53,018 nucleotides of DNA, taken from positions 1 to 53,018 of the IMG/VR virus record IMGVR_UViG_3300009184_002991; one strand, given 5' to 3'. The number at the start of each line of letters is the position of its first letter. Position 1 is the stretch's first letter. A model generated the notes under the pieces. The model made no database searches and was not told the origin of the DNA. It worked only from the letters and a program-made list of their open reading frames with translations. The stretch is from a virus. A program made the translations under genes and the position numbers. Below are positions 1 to 10,800 of the stretch, in pieces.

Positions 1-2
1 CT

Positions 3-221
3 TTAGGGGAAAATATTGAATTGCAAATATATAAAGGAGAGGTTACCAAGTTAAAGACATTCGGTGTATTCGTTAAACTTGAAAATGGTTTATCTGGATT
101 GATCGAAAAAGAGAGATTGGTTAACCCTATTAAAGATTATGAGGTTGGTCAATTGGTTAATTGCTCAATCTCGAGAGTGGATTTATCCTCCCTCAAAATA
201 CAATTAATAGAGCAAAAATAA
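3..221 (+). CDS. S1-type RNA-binding domain protein, 5' end outside window
   Basis: The frame is open to the left edge, so this is probably the C-terminal end of a longer gene. A TTG at position 21 would give a 66-residue protein, but the residues before it (LGENIE) fit as continuing sequence. The pattern KGEVTKLKTFGVFVKLENGLSGLIEKERL followed by a YEVGQLVNCSISRVD strand is that of an S1 (OB-fold) RNA-binding domain. Known S1 domains bind single-stranded RNA in ribosomal protein S1, PNPase and RNase E. The gene ends one base before the next start, so it is likely co-transcribed with the virion genes that follow. The domain call is fairly secure; the function of the whole protein is unknown. 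Confidence 0.6.
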   Translation, partial: LGENIELQIYKGEVTKLKTFGVFVKLENGLSGLIEKERLVNPIKDYEVGQLVNCSISRVDLSSLKIQLIEQK

Positions 222-222
222 A

Positions 223-1665
223 TTGGCTAATTTACTTTCTAATGATTTTTTCTACTCTGCAAAATTAGGATTTGAATTTGAGTTTTTCAGTAACTTAAAT
301 AGAACAGAGATAGCGGACGAATTAGGGAAAGATCTAGGAAAGAAAATACTTCTTTTTAACAAATACCATTCTAATTTTAAGCCTACCAAGGACATCTTTA
401 AATTAGAACCAGATTACTCAGGAGGATCCAAGATGGTCGAAATGATCACGGGTCCTCTTCCTTATTTTGAGGCAATTACTATTTTAATTAAAACATTAAG
501 ATGGATAGATCTAAATGGATATACTGATAAAAAATGTGCTTTCCAGTTCGGTGTTAGTATAGACACTTCTATTTTTCCCGATGTGCCTCCTGTTGCACAG
601 CTTAATATACTTAAGTTCATTCTAGGGTTTGATGAGAATGTTGTATATAAAAGATTTCCAGATAGAGCTAGCTCTCTTTATGCTAAATCTATAAAAAGAA
701 TACTTCCTTCTAATAAGTTTGTAGATCCCTCAAATATTTCTTTTATAGATAAGAATCTATTTGAAGTACCGTTAGAAAAAAATATGGGAATAAACTTCTT
801 AAAATTGCCTGAAGGTTATTTTGAAGTTAGATATTTAGGAGGATCAGATTATCAGAAAAGATATAGCTCAATCAAAGAAGTTATTGATTATATAATAACT
901 TATACAGTACAGTCGTTAAAAACAAATGACGGATTCTCTGATAATGATCTAAAGATCCTAAAGATGTTTTTAGGAGAGATCTATAAAAACTCCTCAACCT
1001 TTGTTACTCCTGAAGCTTTTCAGAAAAACTATCCACATATGAATATTATGATTGATATGAGGTCTGACCCACAGATTCTTAGATCTTTCTTTTTAAACAT
1101 TAGAGAAGTTCTTTACGATTTGATAGTTGAGAATAACATCAAGGAGGGATTAGTTAATTATGATAGCAATCTAGGTAAATTTCAGTTAAAAGAGATTAAA
1201 ACTTCTAAAGCATATCTTTTAAAAGATTACGATATTCTAGAAAGTGAAATTGCAGGTAACTTGTTTAATTGTAGATTGTTTAACTGTAAGATCAATGATA
1301 GCACTTTAGAAGAATGTGATTTACTTACTAATAACGAGATTTACCGATCTAAAATAATGTACTCTGATGTAATGTTCAGTAACTTTGTACATGATAGCTA
1401 TATAGACAATAAGGACAAAGAAATAAACTGCGAAGTTTATGGAGGTATTATTAGATCAGGATTTATTGGTAAGTTAGCTACTCTATCACCAGAAACAGAA
1501 GTAGTAAAAGACCCTGAGGATGATAAAAAAATGAAAGGAAGTTCTAAGAAATTAAAATTCCCTAATAGAAATGAATCAGATGCTTTAACCAGTCCTATTA
1601 AGTTCAGTAACAATAATAGTAAGCCATCAGGAATCCCTGGTGTAAACTTCAAACCAAATAATTAA
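223..1665 (+). CDS. Putative amidoligase-like protein with pentapeptide-like C-terminal region
   Basis: 480 residues with a TTG start (TTG GCT AAT), one base after the preceding stop. The N-terminal part has GFEFEFF near residue 16, then an acidic EPDYSGG stretch and MVEMITGPLPYFEA near residues 65-85. This layout recalls the putative amidoligase family (PF12224; glutamine-synthetase/ATP-grasp-like enzymes that form amide bonds), where G-E-x-E-F, D-G-S and E-[LI]-x-[ST]-P elements follow in that order. Residues about 345-400 (LFNCRLFNCKINDSTLEECDL and on) have a roughly five-residue periodicity, like a pentapeptide-repeat or right-handed helix segment. The tail is Lys/Ser/Asn-rich and probably disordered. 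Its position before baseplate genes suggests a virion or virion-maturation role. The family assignment is tentative. Confidence 0.4.
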   Translation: MANLLSNDFFYSAKLGFEFEFFSNLNRTEIADELGKDLGKKILLFNKYHSNFKPTKDIFKLEPDYSGGSKMVEMITGPLPYFEAITILIKTLRWIDLNGYTDKKCAFQFGVSIDTSIFPDVPPVAQLNILKFILGFDENVVYKRFPDRASSLYAKSIKRILPSNKFVDPSNISFIDKNLFEVPLEKNMGINFLKLPEGYFEVRYLGGSDYQKRYSSIKEVIDYIITYTVQSLKTNDGFSDNDLKILKMFLGEIYKNSSTFVTPEAFQKNYPHMNIMIDMRSDPQILRSFFLNIREVLYDLIVENNIKEGLVNYDSNLGKFQLKEIKTSKAYLLKDYDILESEIAGNLFNCRLFNCKINDSTLEECDLLTNNEIYRSKIMYSDVMFSNFVHDSYIDNKDKEINCEVYGGIIRSGFIGKLATLSPETEVVKDPEDDKKMKGSSKKLKFPNRNESDALTSPIKFSNNNSKPSGIPGVNFKPNN

Positions 1666-1670
1666 CGGTA

Positions 1671-2450
1671 ATGACAGAAGCAGATCTAATTCAAGAGGTA
1701 AAAGACGAAATCTCTCACTCTTGTTCGCTACCTTACAATCTTAACGACCAGGAGATAAAAAGGATCATCAAAAGGGCTAGGGCTTATTTTTATGATAACT
1801 ATCAATATGCTGTGGAGGATAGAATATTTGTTTTAGGTAGGGAGCTATTTTCTGCACCCGCTTTCAGAGCAACAAGACAAATACAGCTTCCCCCTTGTGT
1901 GGTATCTGTTTATGATGTTAGAGAGGTAAACGGGTCAGGTCTTACAGGTACACCAGACAAGGACTTTGGTGAATCTAAATTATTAGGATCGGAGCTTATG
2001 CTTTCCCCTTTTGCTGGAGATAACCTTGTTTATAGAACGGTTCTCTATTCATTCTTTGATTTAGCTAAAGCTTATTTGTTAGAAAGTTTTGCCTTTAATT
2101 ATAATAAGAATACTAAAAAATTAACTATTCTTGGTAGAGACCCAGCAAGAACTAATAGAACTGATGGCGGAACTTCCCAGACACTTTACACAGGTATAGA
2201 TGTTGGTGTTAGAGGTTGTATTGCTATCCCTGAAGAAAATCTATACGATGATGAACTATTCGTAAGATATTGTCTTGCAGAAGCTAAGATTAATATTGGA
2301 CGTTTACTTGGTACATTTGAATATAATCTCCCTGGTGGTGTTCGTGTAAACTATAACAATATACAAACTATGGGAACTACAGAGAAGGGAGAGATCATAC
2401 AAATGATAAAAGACGAAAACACTCCCAGCTATTTCTTACAGTGGAACTAA
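1671..2450 (+). CDS. Putative virion structural protein (neck or baseplate region)
   Basis: 259 residues starting at ATG 1671, five bases after the preceding stop. The N-terminus is predicted helical (DLIQEVKDEISHS, NDQEIKRIIKRARAYFYDNYQYAVEDRIF), followed by mixed strand sequence with RQIQLPPCVVSVYDVREVNG and GVRGCIAIPEENLYDDELFVRYCLAEAKINIGRLLGTFEYNLPGG. I do not recognise a named family. The place directly before the gp25 and gp6 genes, and the lack of any enzyme motif, make a head-tail connector or tail protein the most likely role. No signal peptide or transmembrane segment is visible. Confidence 0.45.
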   Translation: MTEADLIQEVKDEISHSCSLPYNLNDQEIKRIIKRARAYFYDNYQYAVEDRIFVLGRELFSAPAFRATRQIQLPPCVVSVYDVREVNGSGLTGTPDKDFGESKLLGSELMLSPFAGDNLVYRTVLYSFFDLAKAYLLESFAFNYNKNTKKLTILGRDPARTNRTDGGTSQTLYTGIDVGVRGCIAIPEENLYDDELFVRYCLAEAKINIGRLLGTFEYNLPGGVRVNYNNIQTMGTTEKGEIIQMIKDENTPSYFLQWN

Positions 2451-2480
2451 TTTCTTGCTTTATTCTCTTTATTCTAACAA

Positions 2481-2490
2481 GGAATATATA
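2481..2490 (+). promoter_or_regulatory. TATATA promoter-like element before gp25-type gene
   Basis: GGAATATATA lies in the 48-base gap between the preceding stop and ATG 2499, eight bases before the start. It is a variant of the GGATATATAA element found before several other transcription-unit starts in the window. It is closer to the start codon than most copies, which weakens the call. No Shine-Dalgarno is seen. Confidence 0.35.
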
Positions 2491-2498
2491 GATCTAAG

Positions 2499-2870
2499 AT
2501 GGCAAGATTTTCAGAAATTTATCCAAGAAATCCAGACGACCCAAATTACAAAGTGGGTTTACTTCACACCGATGATGATGTTGAAATTCTAATTGGTATG
2601 ATTAAACAGTGTATGATGACTAGACCAGGTGAGATTTTAGGAGATCCATATTTTGGTATAGATCTGGAAGGATTACTTTTTGATTTTAATGTTGATCAGA
2701 GCACATTAGAAAGAGCTATAAGATTACACTTACTTACATATGTTCCTCTTTCTTCTGGAAAATTTGATGTTGATTTTAAAATCGGATTTTTTAAAGGAGA
2801 AACAAGAGATGCTTGTGTAATTGATTTTGCAATTAGAGGTAATCCTATACTTGGTATTAAAATAATTTAA
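2499..2870 (+). CDS. 25: Baseplate wedge protein, gp25/GPW family
   Basis: 123 residues, close to T4 gp25 (132). The GPW_gp25 fold is indicated by DVEILIGMIKQCMMTRPGEILGDPYFGIDL near residues 28-57, with the conserved [TR]-x-P-G-E-x-x-x-x-P-x-x-G core, followed by an LLFDFN segment and a helical LERAIRLHLLTY. In T4, gp25 is a lysozyme-fold protein without lysozyme activity that joins gp6 and gp53 in the wedge core. The gene is followed one base later by the gp6-type gene, an order seen in many contractile injection systems (gp25 then baseplate J). Confidence is high. Confidence 0.88.
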   Translation: MARFSEIYPRNPDDPNYKVGLLHTDDDVEILIGMIKQCMMTRPGEILGDPYFGIDLEGLLFDFNVDQSTLERAIRLHLLTYVPLSSGKFDVDFKIGFFKGETRDACVIDFAIRGNPILGIKII

Positions 2871-2871
2871 G

Positions 2872-4569
2872 ATGGATTTATTAAAAAAAAACAAAGCCAA
2901 AATATCTGATCTTTTAAGTCAAACTTTTGACCTTATACAGGCAAGATATGGAATGTCGGATCAGCTTTTTACTGTAGCTTCCGTTTGGGGACAGATTATA
3001 TTTGTTCTTGATAACTTATCACAGTTTATTCTTTTCTTTATAGAGGATTCGATTACTGAGTTAAATATTAACACTGCATCTAGAGAATCATCTATATACG
3101 GATTAGCAGCTTTAGCTGGTCATAATCCAACTAGAGCGATAGCTTCAAAGGGAGAAGTAGTTATCATGTGGAACGGAAAAGGGTTCGAAAACGTAGGAGG
3201 AAGCGCAGTTTTAGTACCAAATAATTCACAGTTAAAATGTATAAACAATGGTAAGACTTACTTATTAAAGTTAGCACAGGAATACACAAGATTAAACTTA
3301 GATCCAACATCTAAACTTATAGCTTCTATCGTAGAAGGAACAATAAATACCAATCAATATACAGGGACTGGACTAAAATTACAAAGTTATAATGTATCTG
3401 CCAGGGGTACTTCAAGTATAGAAAACTTTGAAGTTAATGTTAAAGTGAACGGTGAATCGTGGAATAAATACGAATCATTATACGATATACCTAGGAATGC
3501 AAAAGGATTTATTGTTAAATCTTCTTTATCTTCGGGTATAGATATTTTCTTTGGAACTATAGATTTTGGTAGACCCCCTTCAGCTGGATCAGTTATCGAA
3601 GTTAATTATTTAGAATGCACAGGATCATCTGGAAACGTATTAGTTGAAGATGCAAGTCAGGCTATTTTTAGATTTGACGCAGACGGAACTGATCTATTTG
3701 GATCTAGTGTTACTTTACAGGACGTACTAAAAGTTTCTTGCTCTATTGCTCCTCAATTAGGTGCAAACCAAGAATCTGTAGATTTAACTAGACTTATAGC
3801 TCCTAAAACTTCAAGAAGTTTTGTTCTTGCTAATCCAACTAACTATATTACATTCTTTGAAAAGTTTGGACAATTCTCTATAATAGAGGCATTCACAACA
3901 TTCGATGATCAATATCTTGACGATGACAATATCATTTATTTAATCCTTGTACCAGATATTCAATTAACACTAAAAAGTAACGAAACATATTTTGATGTTC
4001 CTCTTTCTAGATTTAAACTAACTCAATCACAAAGGGCTAGAATCTATCAATTGTTAGACGAGAGTGGGCAGAAGATAGTTACTACTGTTGTTAAAATATT
4101 AGACCCAGTACTAACAAGATATGTAGTTAACATCGCTATTACTATTTTTGAAGGAAACGATCCTGATACAATTAAGAGTCAAATCGTTAGCATTCTTAGT
4201 GATTACTTTTTAAATATTAGAAGAAGAGATAAGATCCCTAGATCAGATTTGATCGCTGCTGTAGAAGGGATAACAGGAATAGATTCGGTTTCTTTGTATT
4301 TTGTTGGTGAAGAAAACGAAGCAGCTAAAGCTCAAAATGTTAATTCTCCAGAAATAGGATTCGATGAATTTGGTGATATAATTATGAAAAATGACGAGAT
4401 AGTAGTTATATCAGGTGGATGGGAAGATAGAAACGGTATCTATTATGATTACGGATCTGGTATGAATACACTATCATCTGTTAATATTGATGTTAGAGCT
4501 ATTGTACCTGTTACTTATAATACTAAGGTTAATAACATATTAAAAAGTTCGTTAAAAACAGGAAATTAA
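2872..4569 (+). CDS. 6: Baseplate wedge protein, gp6/baseplate J family
   Basis: 565 residues starting at ATG 2872, one base after gp25. The N-terminal helical part (DQLFTVASVWGQIIFVLDNLSQF) is followed by TASRESSIYGLAALAGHNPTRAIASKGEVVI around residues 68-98, typical of gp6/gpJ proteins, then long beta-rich sequence. The C-terminal IPRSDLIAAVEGITGIDSVSLYFVG near residues 465-490 matches the late baseplate J module. In T4 gp6 forms the iris-like ring of the baseplate with gp25 and gp53. T4 gp6 is 660 residues, so this copy is slightly short. The gp25-gp6 adjacency strongly supports the assignment. Confidence 0.82.
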   Translation: MDLLKKNKAKISDLLSQTFDLIQARYGMSDQLFTVASVWGQIIFVLDNLSQFILFFIEDSITELNINTASRESSIYGLAALAGHNPTRAIASKGEVVIMWNGKGFENVGGSAVLVPNNSQLKCINNGKTYLLKLAQEYTRLNLDPTSKLIASIVEGTINTNQYTGTGLKLQSYNVSARGTSSIENFEVNVKVNGESWNKYESLYDIPRNAKGFIVKSSLSSGIDIFFGTIDFGRPPSAGSVIEVNYLECTGSSGNVLVEDASQAIFRFDADGTDLFGSSVTLQDVLKVSCSIAPQLGANQESVDLTRLIAPKTSRSFVLANPTNYITFFEKFGQFSIIEAFTTFDDQYLDDDNIIYLILVPDIQLTLKSNETYFDVPLSRFKLTQSQRARIYQLLDESGQKIVTTVVKILDPVLTRYVVNIAITIFEGNDPDTIKSQIVSILSDYFLNIRRRDKIPRSDLIAAVEGITGIDSVSLYFVGEENEAAKAQNVNSPEIGFDEFGDIIMKNDEIVVISGGWEDRNGIYYDYGSGMNTLSSVNIDVRAIVPVTYNTKVNNILKSSLKTGN

Positions 4570-4570
4570 G

Positions 4571-4819
4571 ATGGAAGATAAAAAGAGTTGGTACGAATTT
4601 ATACAATCCCAGAATGATATAAGATCTAACAAGGGATTTGATTATGAGGGTAAGATTTTTGAAAAGACCCTTTCTAATCAAGTTATGCAAGGTGATGCTA
4701 ACAGGATAGATATCTTAGCTAGTATAGAAAGAGTGGTTTATCAATTATTTGAAACCACTAAGTATATTAAGAATTACATTAATTATACAGTACCAAAAAA
4801 TAATAAGTACGTAAGATAA
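4571..4819 (+). CDS. Small baseplate-operon protein, unknown
   Basis: 82 residues, starting one base after gp6 and ending one base before the giant gene, so it is tightly coupled. The sequence is charged, with a predicted helix DILASIERVVYQLFETTKYIKNYINY in the C-terminal half. No family is recognised. Its position between gp6 and a gp7-like position gene suggests a small wedge or assembly protein, but that is inference from context. Confidence 0.55.
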   Translation: MEDKKSWYEFIQSQNDIRSNKGFDYEGKIFEKTLSNQVMQGDANRIDILASIERVVYQLFETTKYIKNYINYTVPKNNKYVR

Positions 4820-4820
4820 G

Positions 4821-7800
4821 ATGACTACTCAAAACCTTTTATTTTTCGATAAAAAAGGAGACCAATACAATTTTGAATGGAATGGTGATTATTGGGAAGG
4901 ATCAGTTCTTTTTCCTATAGTTTCAGAGAAGCTTTTTGAAGTTGAAAACATATTTGTGATAGAGAAATTTTTAAATAATCTATCTGAATTAAAATACGGA
5001 TTTCCACATGCAGATGGAATTAGTCCAGGATCTCCTGTTTGGAGAACTAGATGGGAGTCTAGCTTTGATGGTAAAACTGATGTATCATCCATTATTTATA
5101 CCTATGAATTGGGTATAGATTCAAATTTAGATGCTCCAGTTTTAGTTAAAGCAACTAATGTTGAATTTTATCCAGAGGTTGTTCCTGGTGATGCTATAGC
5201 TTCCCCTTCTGGATTAGTAGTAACATCAGATATCAATTCATCTTCGATGCAAATAAACATTGCTTTAAATTCGGAGAGCGAAGGAATATACGACAGGACT
5301 TTAATATTCGAGGATTACAGTGATTCTAATAATCCTGTAACTATATTGAAAGTTAATTTTCATGGTGAGGTTGAAGGTGAGGACAGTAGACTATCTGTGC
5401 TATTAGACAACTTCGGAAGATCTTTCAATGTTTCTGATTCTTTTATAGTTAGAGAAACTGACATCAAAGAGGAATTACCGAATTACGAAATAATAAACAA
5501 TAAGAGGAAAGAACTATTATTAACAGGAGAAAGTATATTCCCTTATTTAGGATCGTATAAATCTTTGTTTAATGCAATTAAGTTCTTTGGGTATTATGAT
5601 CTTAGAATTAAAGAGTATTGGCTGAATGTTCACGTTGACAGTGCGGATGTATTAACCCCACTACAACAGAATAGTAAAATATTAAATCAGTTAGGTAAAA
5701 CTAATTTAGAGGGGCAGAATTCTTTACAATTAATAAGTAGTTTATTAAAGGATGAGAATGAAGGTAAATTTAAACAAGTTGAGGTATACGGTAAAAAGAG
5801 TGATGGTACTTTTGGATTAAAGAAACAATTTGAGGAAATATTTCCTTCTAAATCGTACAAGAAAACTGCTCTATTTGGTTTATTCTATGATATAAATAGA
5901 GAAGTCGAAGGACAGGATGAGGATAAATACGGATATCCTATAGTAGAAGATGCTTTTGCATTTAGTCCAGAGGAAGTACTTATAAAACTATTTGGATTAA
6001 AAGAAAGACTTAAGAGAGATTATTTACCTTTAAATGCAAGAATAGTAGATATAACAGGTGAAGGAATTTACTTTAATATTTACAAAACTAGGGGATGGGT
6101 TGATCAGCTAGGTATAGATGAAATTAAATCTGGAATAGAGGTAGACTTTACAGTTTCTCCTGAAAATGGATACATTGAGGATTTAAGACCTTTTTATACT
6201 AAACCAAACCAGAGCGGACTTTTATATCCTAATATTAATGGAACAGAACTAGGTATAAGTTTTCTGGGTAATACAGTAGATCCATATTCATATTTTCAGG
6301 AATATCCTATTTCTTCTATACCAGATTTAGAGAAAGGTATTAATAATTTTTATAGCGAGGTTAAAAACGGGGTTCTTCCTAAATTCTTAGGCGACGGTGA
6401 TTATGATTATCCTGGTTATAAACTTTTCTCTGACGGAAGTGATTATGTATTCCCTGCGGGATTTCCAGTAATAATTAAGGATAACACTTTTGATTTAGCG
6501 TGGGATGAAGTTTCTGGAGGCTGGAATTCTTTAGATACCACTATAACTACTACAAGTTTAGATATAGCAAGTTACACTAGTACCACACAGAACAACCCAG
6601 GAGCTACGCTTCAAACTGTTAATAGTACCAATACAATAACTTTGAGTAATTCATTCCCTCAGGGTATAACTATTAACATAGGATCTGGTAATAATTGGTT
6701 CGATACAGCTACTCCTCAAGTTCTATTCATTAGGGCTGAATCTGTAAATTCACCTGGAAATTTATTACTAGGATATTCTAGTGATGGTGATTACAATACT
6801 TCTACTGGTGATTTATTTATACAAGTAATAAACACTAGAGGGTCTGGATCTTATTCTAATTGGAATGTAACTCCAACTAATATAACCTTCAATCCTTATA
6901 CTTTTGAGTATTTTGAAAACTATATACATTCTGGAGGATTCTATTCTTGGGACAGATTACCTTATTTAGACTTCTATGAAATAGAATGGACTATTTCTAA
7001 AGATGATGATAGACCTTATTATTTCCAAATTAGAGGACAGCTACCGGAGTTAGATACGTTACCCCACTTCTTACCATATAGCGGTATTTATAATGTTCAG
7101 TGTAGAGTTTGGGACACGTTAAATTCAATATCGCTTGGTATAAAGAAAAGCGTAATTAATGTATCTAAAAGAGAGATAGAATTAAATACCATTACAAGAT
7201 TTAGAGAATCTGAAACATACGATTGGGATAACACAATATTAAAATGGGACAGCTACCCATCCCAGTGGCTATTCCCTGTTGAGAACACTGATACTGTAAA
7301 AAATATATCAGATTACATTCAGAATTTCCCAGAGTATTCTAATAACTACGAGGAGGGACAAACATGTGAGGTTCTTACACATCTACCAGAGGTAAGATCA
7401 ACGGTAACTTTTGATATGGGGGTAACAAGTACTTCAATATCTACTATAGCTAGCGTAGCTGTTGGTGGTGGATATTCTCTTGCTGTGGTAACAACCACGT
7501 CGAATCACGGATTAACGTCAGGTGAAACTGTTTGGATTTACAATTCGGTTGGCGCGTCTTATGGTATTTTTCCAATAACAGTTTTAACTAATAATACTTT
7601 TGAAATACCTCAGGTAGTTATAACACCTATAACGGGAGGTAATGTTTATGGAAGTGGTACAGTTAAGCTTATTGCTGATGGTTTGGAAATAGCCAGCTGT
7701 TCATTCCAGGGAGATATAAATTCTACTACTAGCTTAGTTTATAGTACTGTAAATTCATCTCCTTTTAATCCTAAATACAAAGTTACAAGTTTAATTGATT

Positions 7801-10800
7801 CAGTAACAAATACTGGACAAAAAACATTCACTTTACAGGCACCAAATAATTCAGGAAGTATATGGAATAGTAAAGCATTAGTTTTACAAACAACCGGATC
7901 TATAACTACGAGTGCATCTAATATTTTATTCAGCGGAGGACTAAACGAAAGAGACGAATACTTATCTTATAATTTTGGTTCTTTACCTAAGCCCGAAATG
8001 AAATATTGGGGGACTAAGAAATTAGCATGGGACACTTTCGAAGATTTCGAATTTGCTAAAGCTTATGCTCATACTTGGGACATGCTAGACTACCATAATG
8101 ATTGGTTAGGCGGATTTAATTTATACTCTTTACAATACGGCGATAGAATAAAAATCACAGAAGATTCTAATGGCATTGTTCTAGGAGAAGCTGATTCTCC
8201 ATCTAATAATTATTTAGATCTTTCAGAAGCAGCAAGTCAGCTTAATGATTCAATTGACGATAATATAAAAAGATTTGATTATGTAGTTAGGGGATTCTCT
8301 GAACTACCTAATAATTTTTATCCAAATCAGAATCCAATATCACCGGATCTTAGTACAAATCCGGGTCCTAAGAATATAAAATCTGATTTTTATAGTATCC
8401 CTACTTATTCACCTATTACTTTATATCCTACTTCGATCGGATGGGATGGTGATGGGGATATTTGGGTAACTGGTGAGGATGTGGTTAAATTCGACGGATT
8501 AAACTTTACCAGCTATGACTCTTCAAATAGTGTTATGCCTGGATTAGGATTAAAGACTAATACTATTAAAATAGATCGGAATGATATTAAATGGATAGGT
8601 ATAGATAATACTATGACTCCTTTAGTACAACTAAACGACATTCAACCTACTCTTAGTAAAGCTTATTCCGTAACAGATTTTGTAGACAATGGGGGAAACC
8701 CCGTTTGTCCCCCTATAAATTCTAGTATTAAGGTAATAGAAATAAATCCACAGACTGGAGATATTTTTGCAGCATTTGTTTCTGTTTCTTCACCTTCTTA
8801 TGATGGACTTTTATTTTATGATTCACATGCTAAATCTTGGAATCTTTACACAACAGCAAATTCGGATATTCCTTCTGGTGATATAAGAGACCTTAGATTA
8901 GAATACTACGGAATAAATAAATGGTATCTTTGGATTGCAACAGATAATGGACTTTCTAGATTTAATGGTGTTGGATTTAAAAATTATGACACAACAAATT
9001 CTGGTATTTATTCTGATTCAATTTATTCAATAGAGCTTGATTCATTAAATCATAAATGGATAGGAACAACAGACGGATTAGTTTATTGGGATAATATTAG
9101 ATGGGCAGTGTGGAATAATACTACTAACCCTGAAATATCTATCGGTAAATTTGGTAATATAGTGGAAACCGGAAATTCTAATATATGGTTTACTATAGAT
9201 CCTTCGACTTCCCCAGGAAACACTGAATTATATTTCTTTGACGGATATTTTTTCACTAAAGTGCTATACAGAAACGATGGAACAACACTAATAAGCCCTT
9301 GCAATGTGCTACAAGGAAAAACACTTCTTTCTGCTCCTTGGAAGACCATTAAAAATGGAGAGACAACTTATCCTAAGAATATATTACTTGTTACTGATCT
9401 TGGAGAGATTGCTAAGATTGATTATGTGATTCCACATATACATGCAACTTCAAAATCACCAGGTACACAAGGATGGGATTTTGTTTATTATGATTCATCA
9501 ATGCCGCTTCCTTCGATTAAATATATTCACGACGGGGGTATTGGATATTCTCAATTAGGATTTAACTTTATAGTAGGTCCTTTAGTTGATAATATAACAC
9601 TCAATTCTGATTACACTAGACCAATCATGCCTTCAGTTGACAGATACTCTTGGTCTAAGCCAAATGGGCAGCGCTACAACATTAATTACATCAAAGACCA
9701 GTTTCCATCTTTGAACCTGGACAATGTCTTCTTATACGCTCCGCTACGCGATATTATAAGTGGTAAAGCGACATACGAGAACTACTGGAGGAACTCTCAG
9801 ATAGAAAGAATAGCTCAGAAAAAATCTAGGGATTTATTTCAGAATTTTGAATGGGTTATCACATTAGGAAATAGCAGTCCAGATCAAGGAATTAAAGTCA
9901 CAGTGGATCTTGAAGGTGATATTATTACAATAGGTGATTTTAACGGAACCATATTTATGGGAGAAGTTAATAACGTTGGAACTCAGGACATATATTTAAC
10001 AACAGCAGAACAAGGAGTTTATATAGCTAAATATAACAAGGGCGGGGTTTTACAATGGGCAAGAGCTATAACTTCAACAGTTTTACAAGGTCCTATTTAT
10101 GCTAGATCTGTTATAACCGACACATATTCAAATATTTATGTAGTAAGTGATAATTCAGTAACCGGATTTATAGAAATTAATAAATACAATAGTGATGGTG
10201 TATTGCTAAACGCTATAAATCTACCGGTTACACCTGATCAATTTATAGGAGACATTAAAGTAGATCAATATGAGAATTTATTTATATGTGGATCATTTGA
10301 AGGAACACTCACATTAGGAGATATAGTATTAGATTCACCTACTCAAGGTGTGGGATATCTTGCAAAATTGGATTCGACCCTTACATTTATCTGGGCTAAA
10401 AAACTAAGTTCAATAGATGCTTCACAAGCTAATGAATTAGCAGTACTAAAAGATGGATATTTATATTTAACTGGTATATTTGACGGACAACTGGATCTTG
10501 GACCTATAATATTAAATGCAGCTAGTACAGGAGATATGTTTATTGGTAAATTTAACACTGGAGATGGAACGTGTATTTGGAGTGAATCTTTTGCAGGTAC
10601 TCCATCAACTTCGTTTAATTCCCCTTCAATATGTGTAGATCCGAAAGGACATATATTAGTTACCGGATCTTTTGACGGAACAATGGAGATAGAAAATACA
10701 TCTATAACTTCTTTCGGTGGTATATTTGATGTGTTTGTCTTAAAGCTTCTCTCTACTGGAAAATTAATTTGGCTTAAGATGTGCGGAGGAGTTTCTGGAA

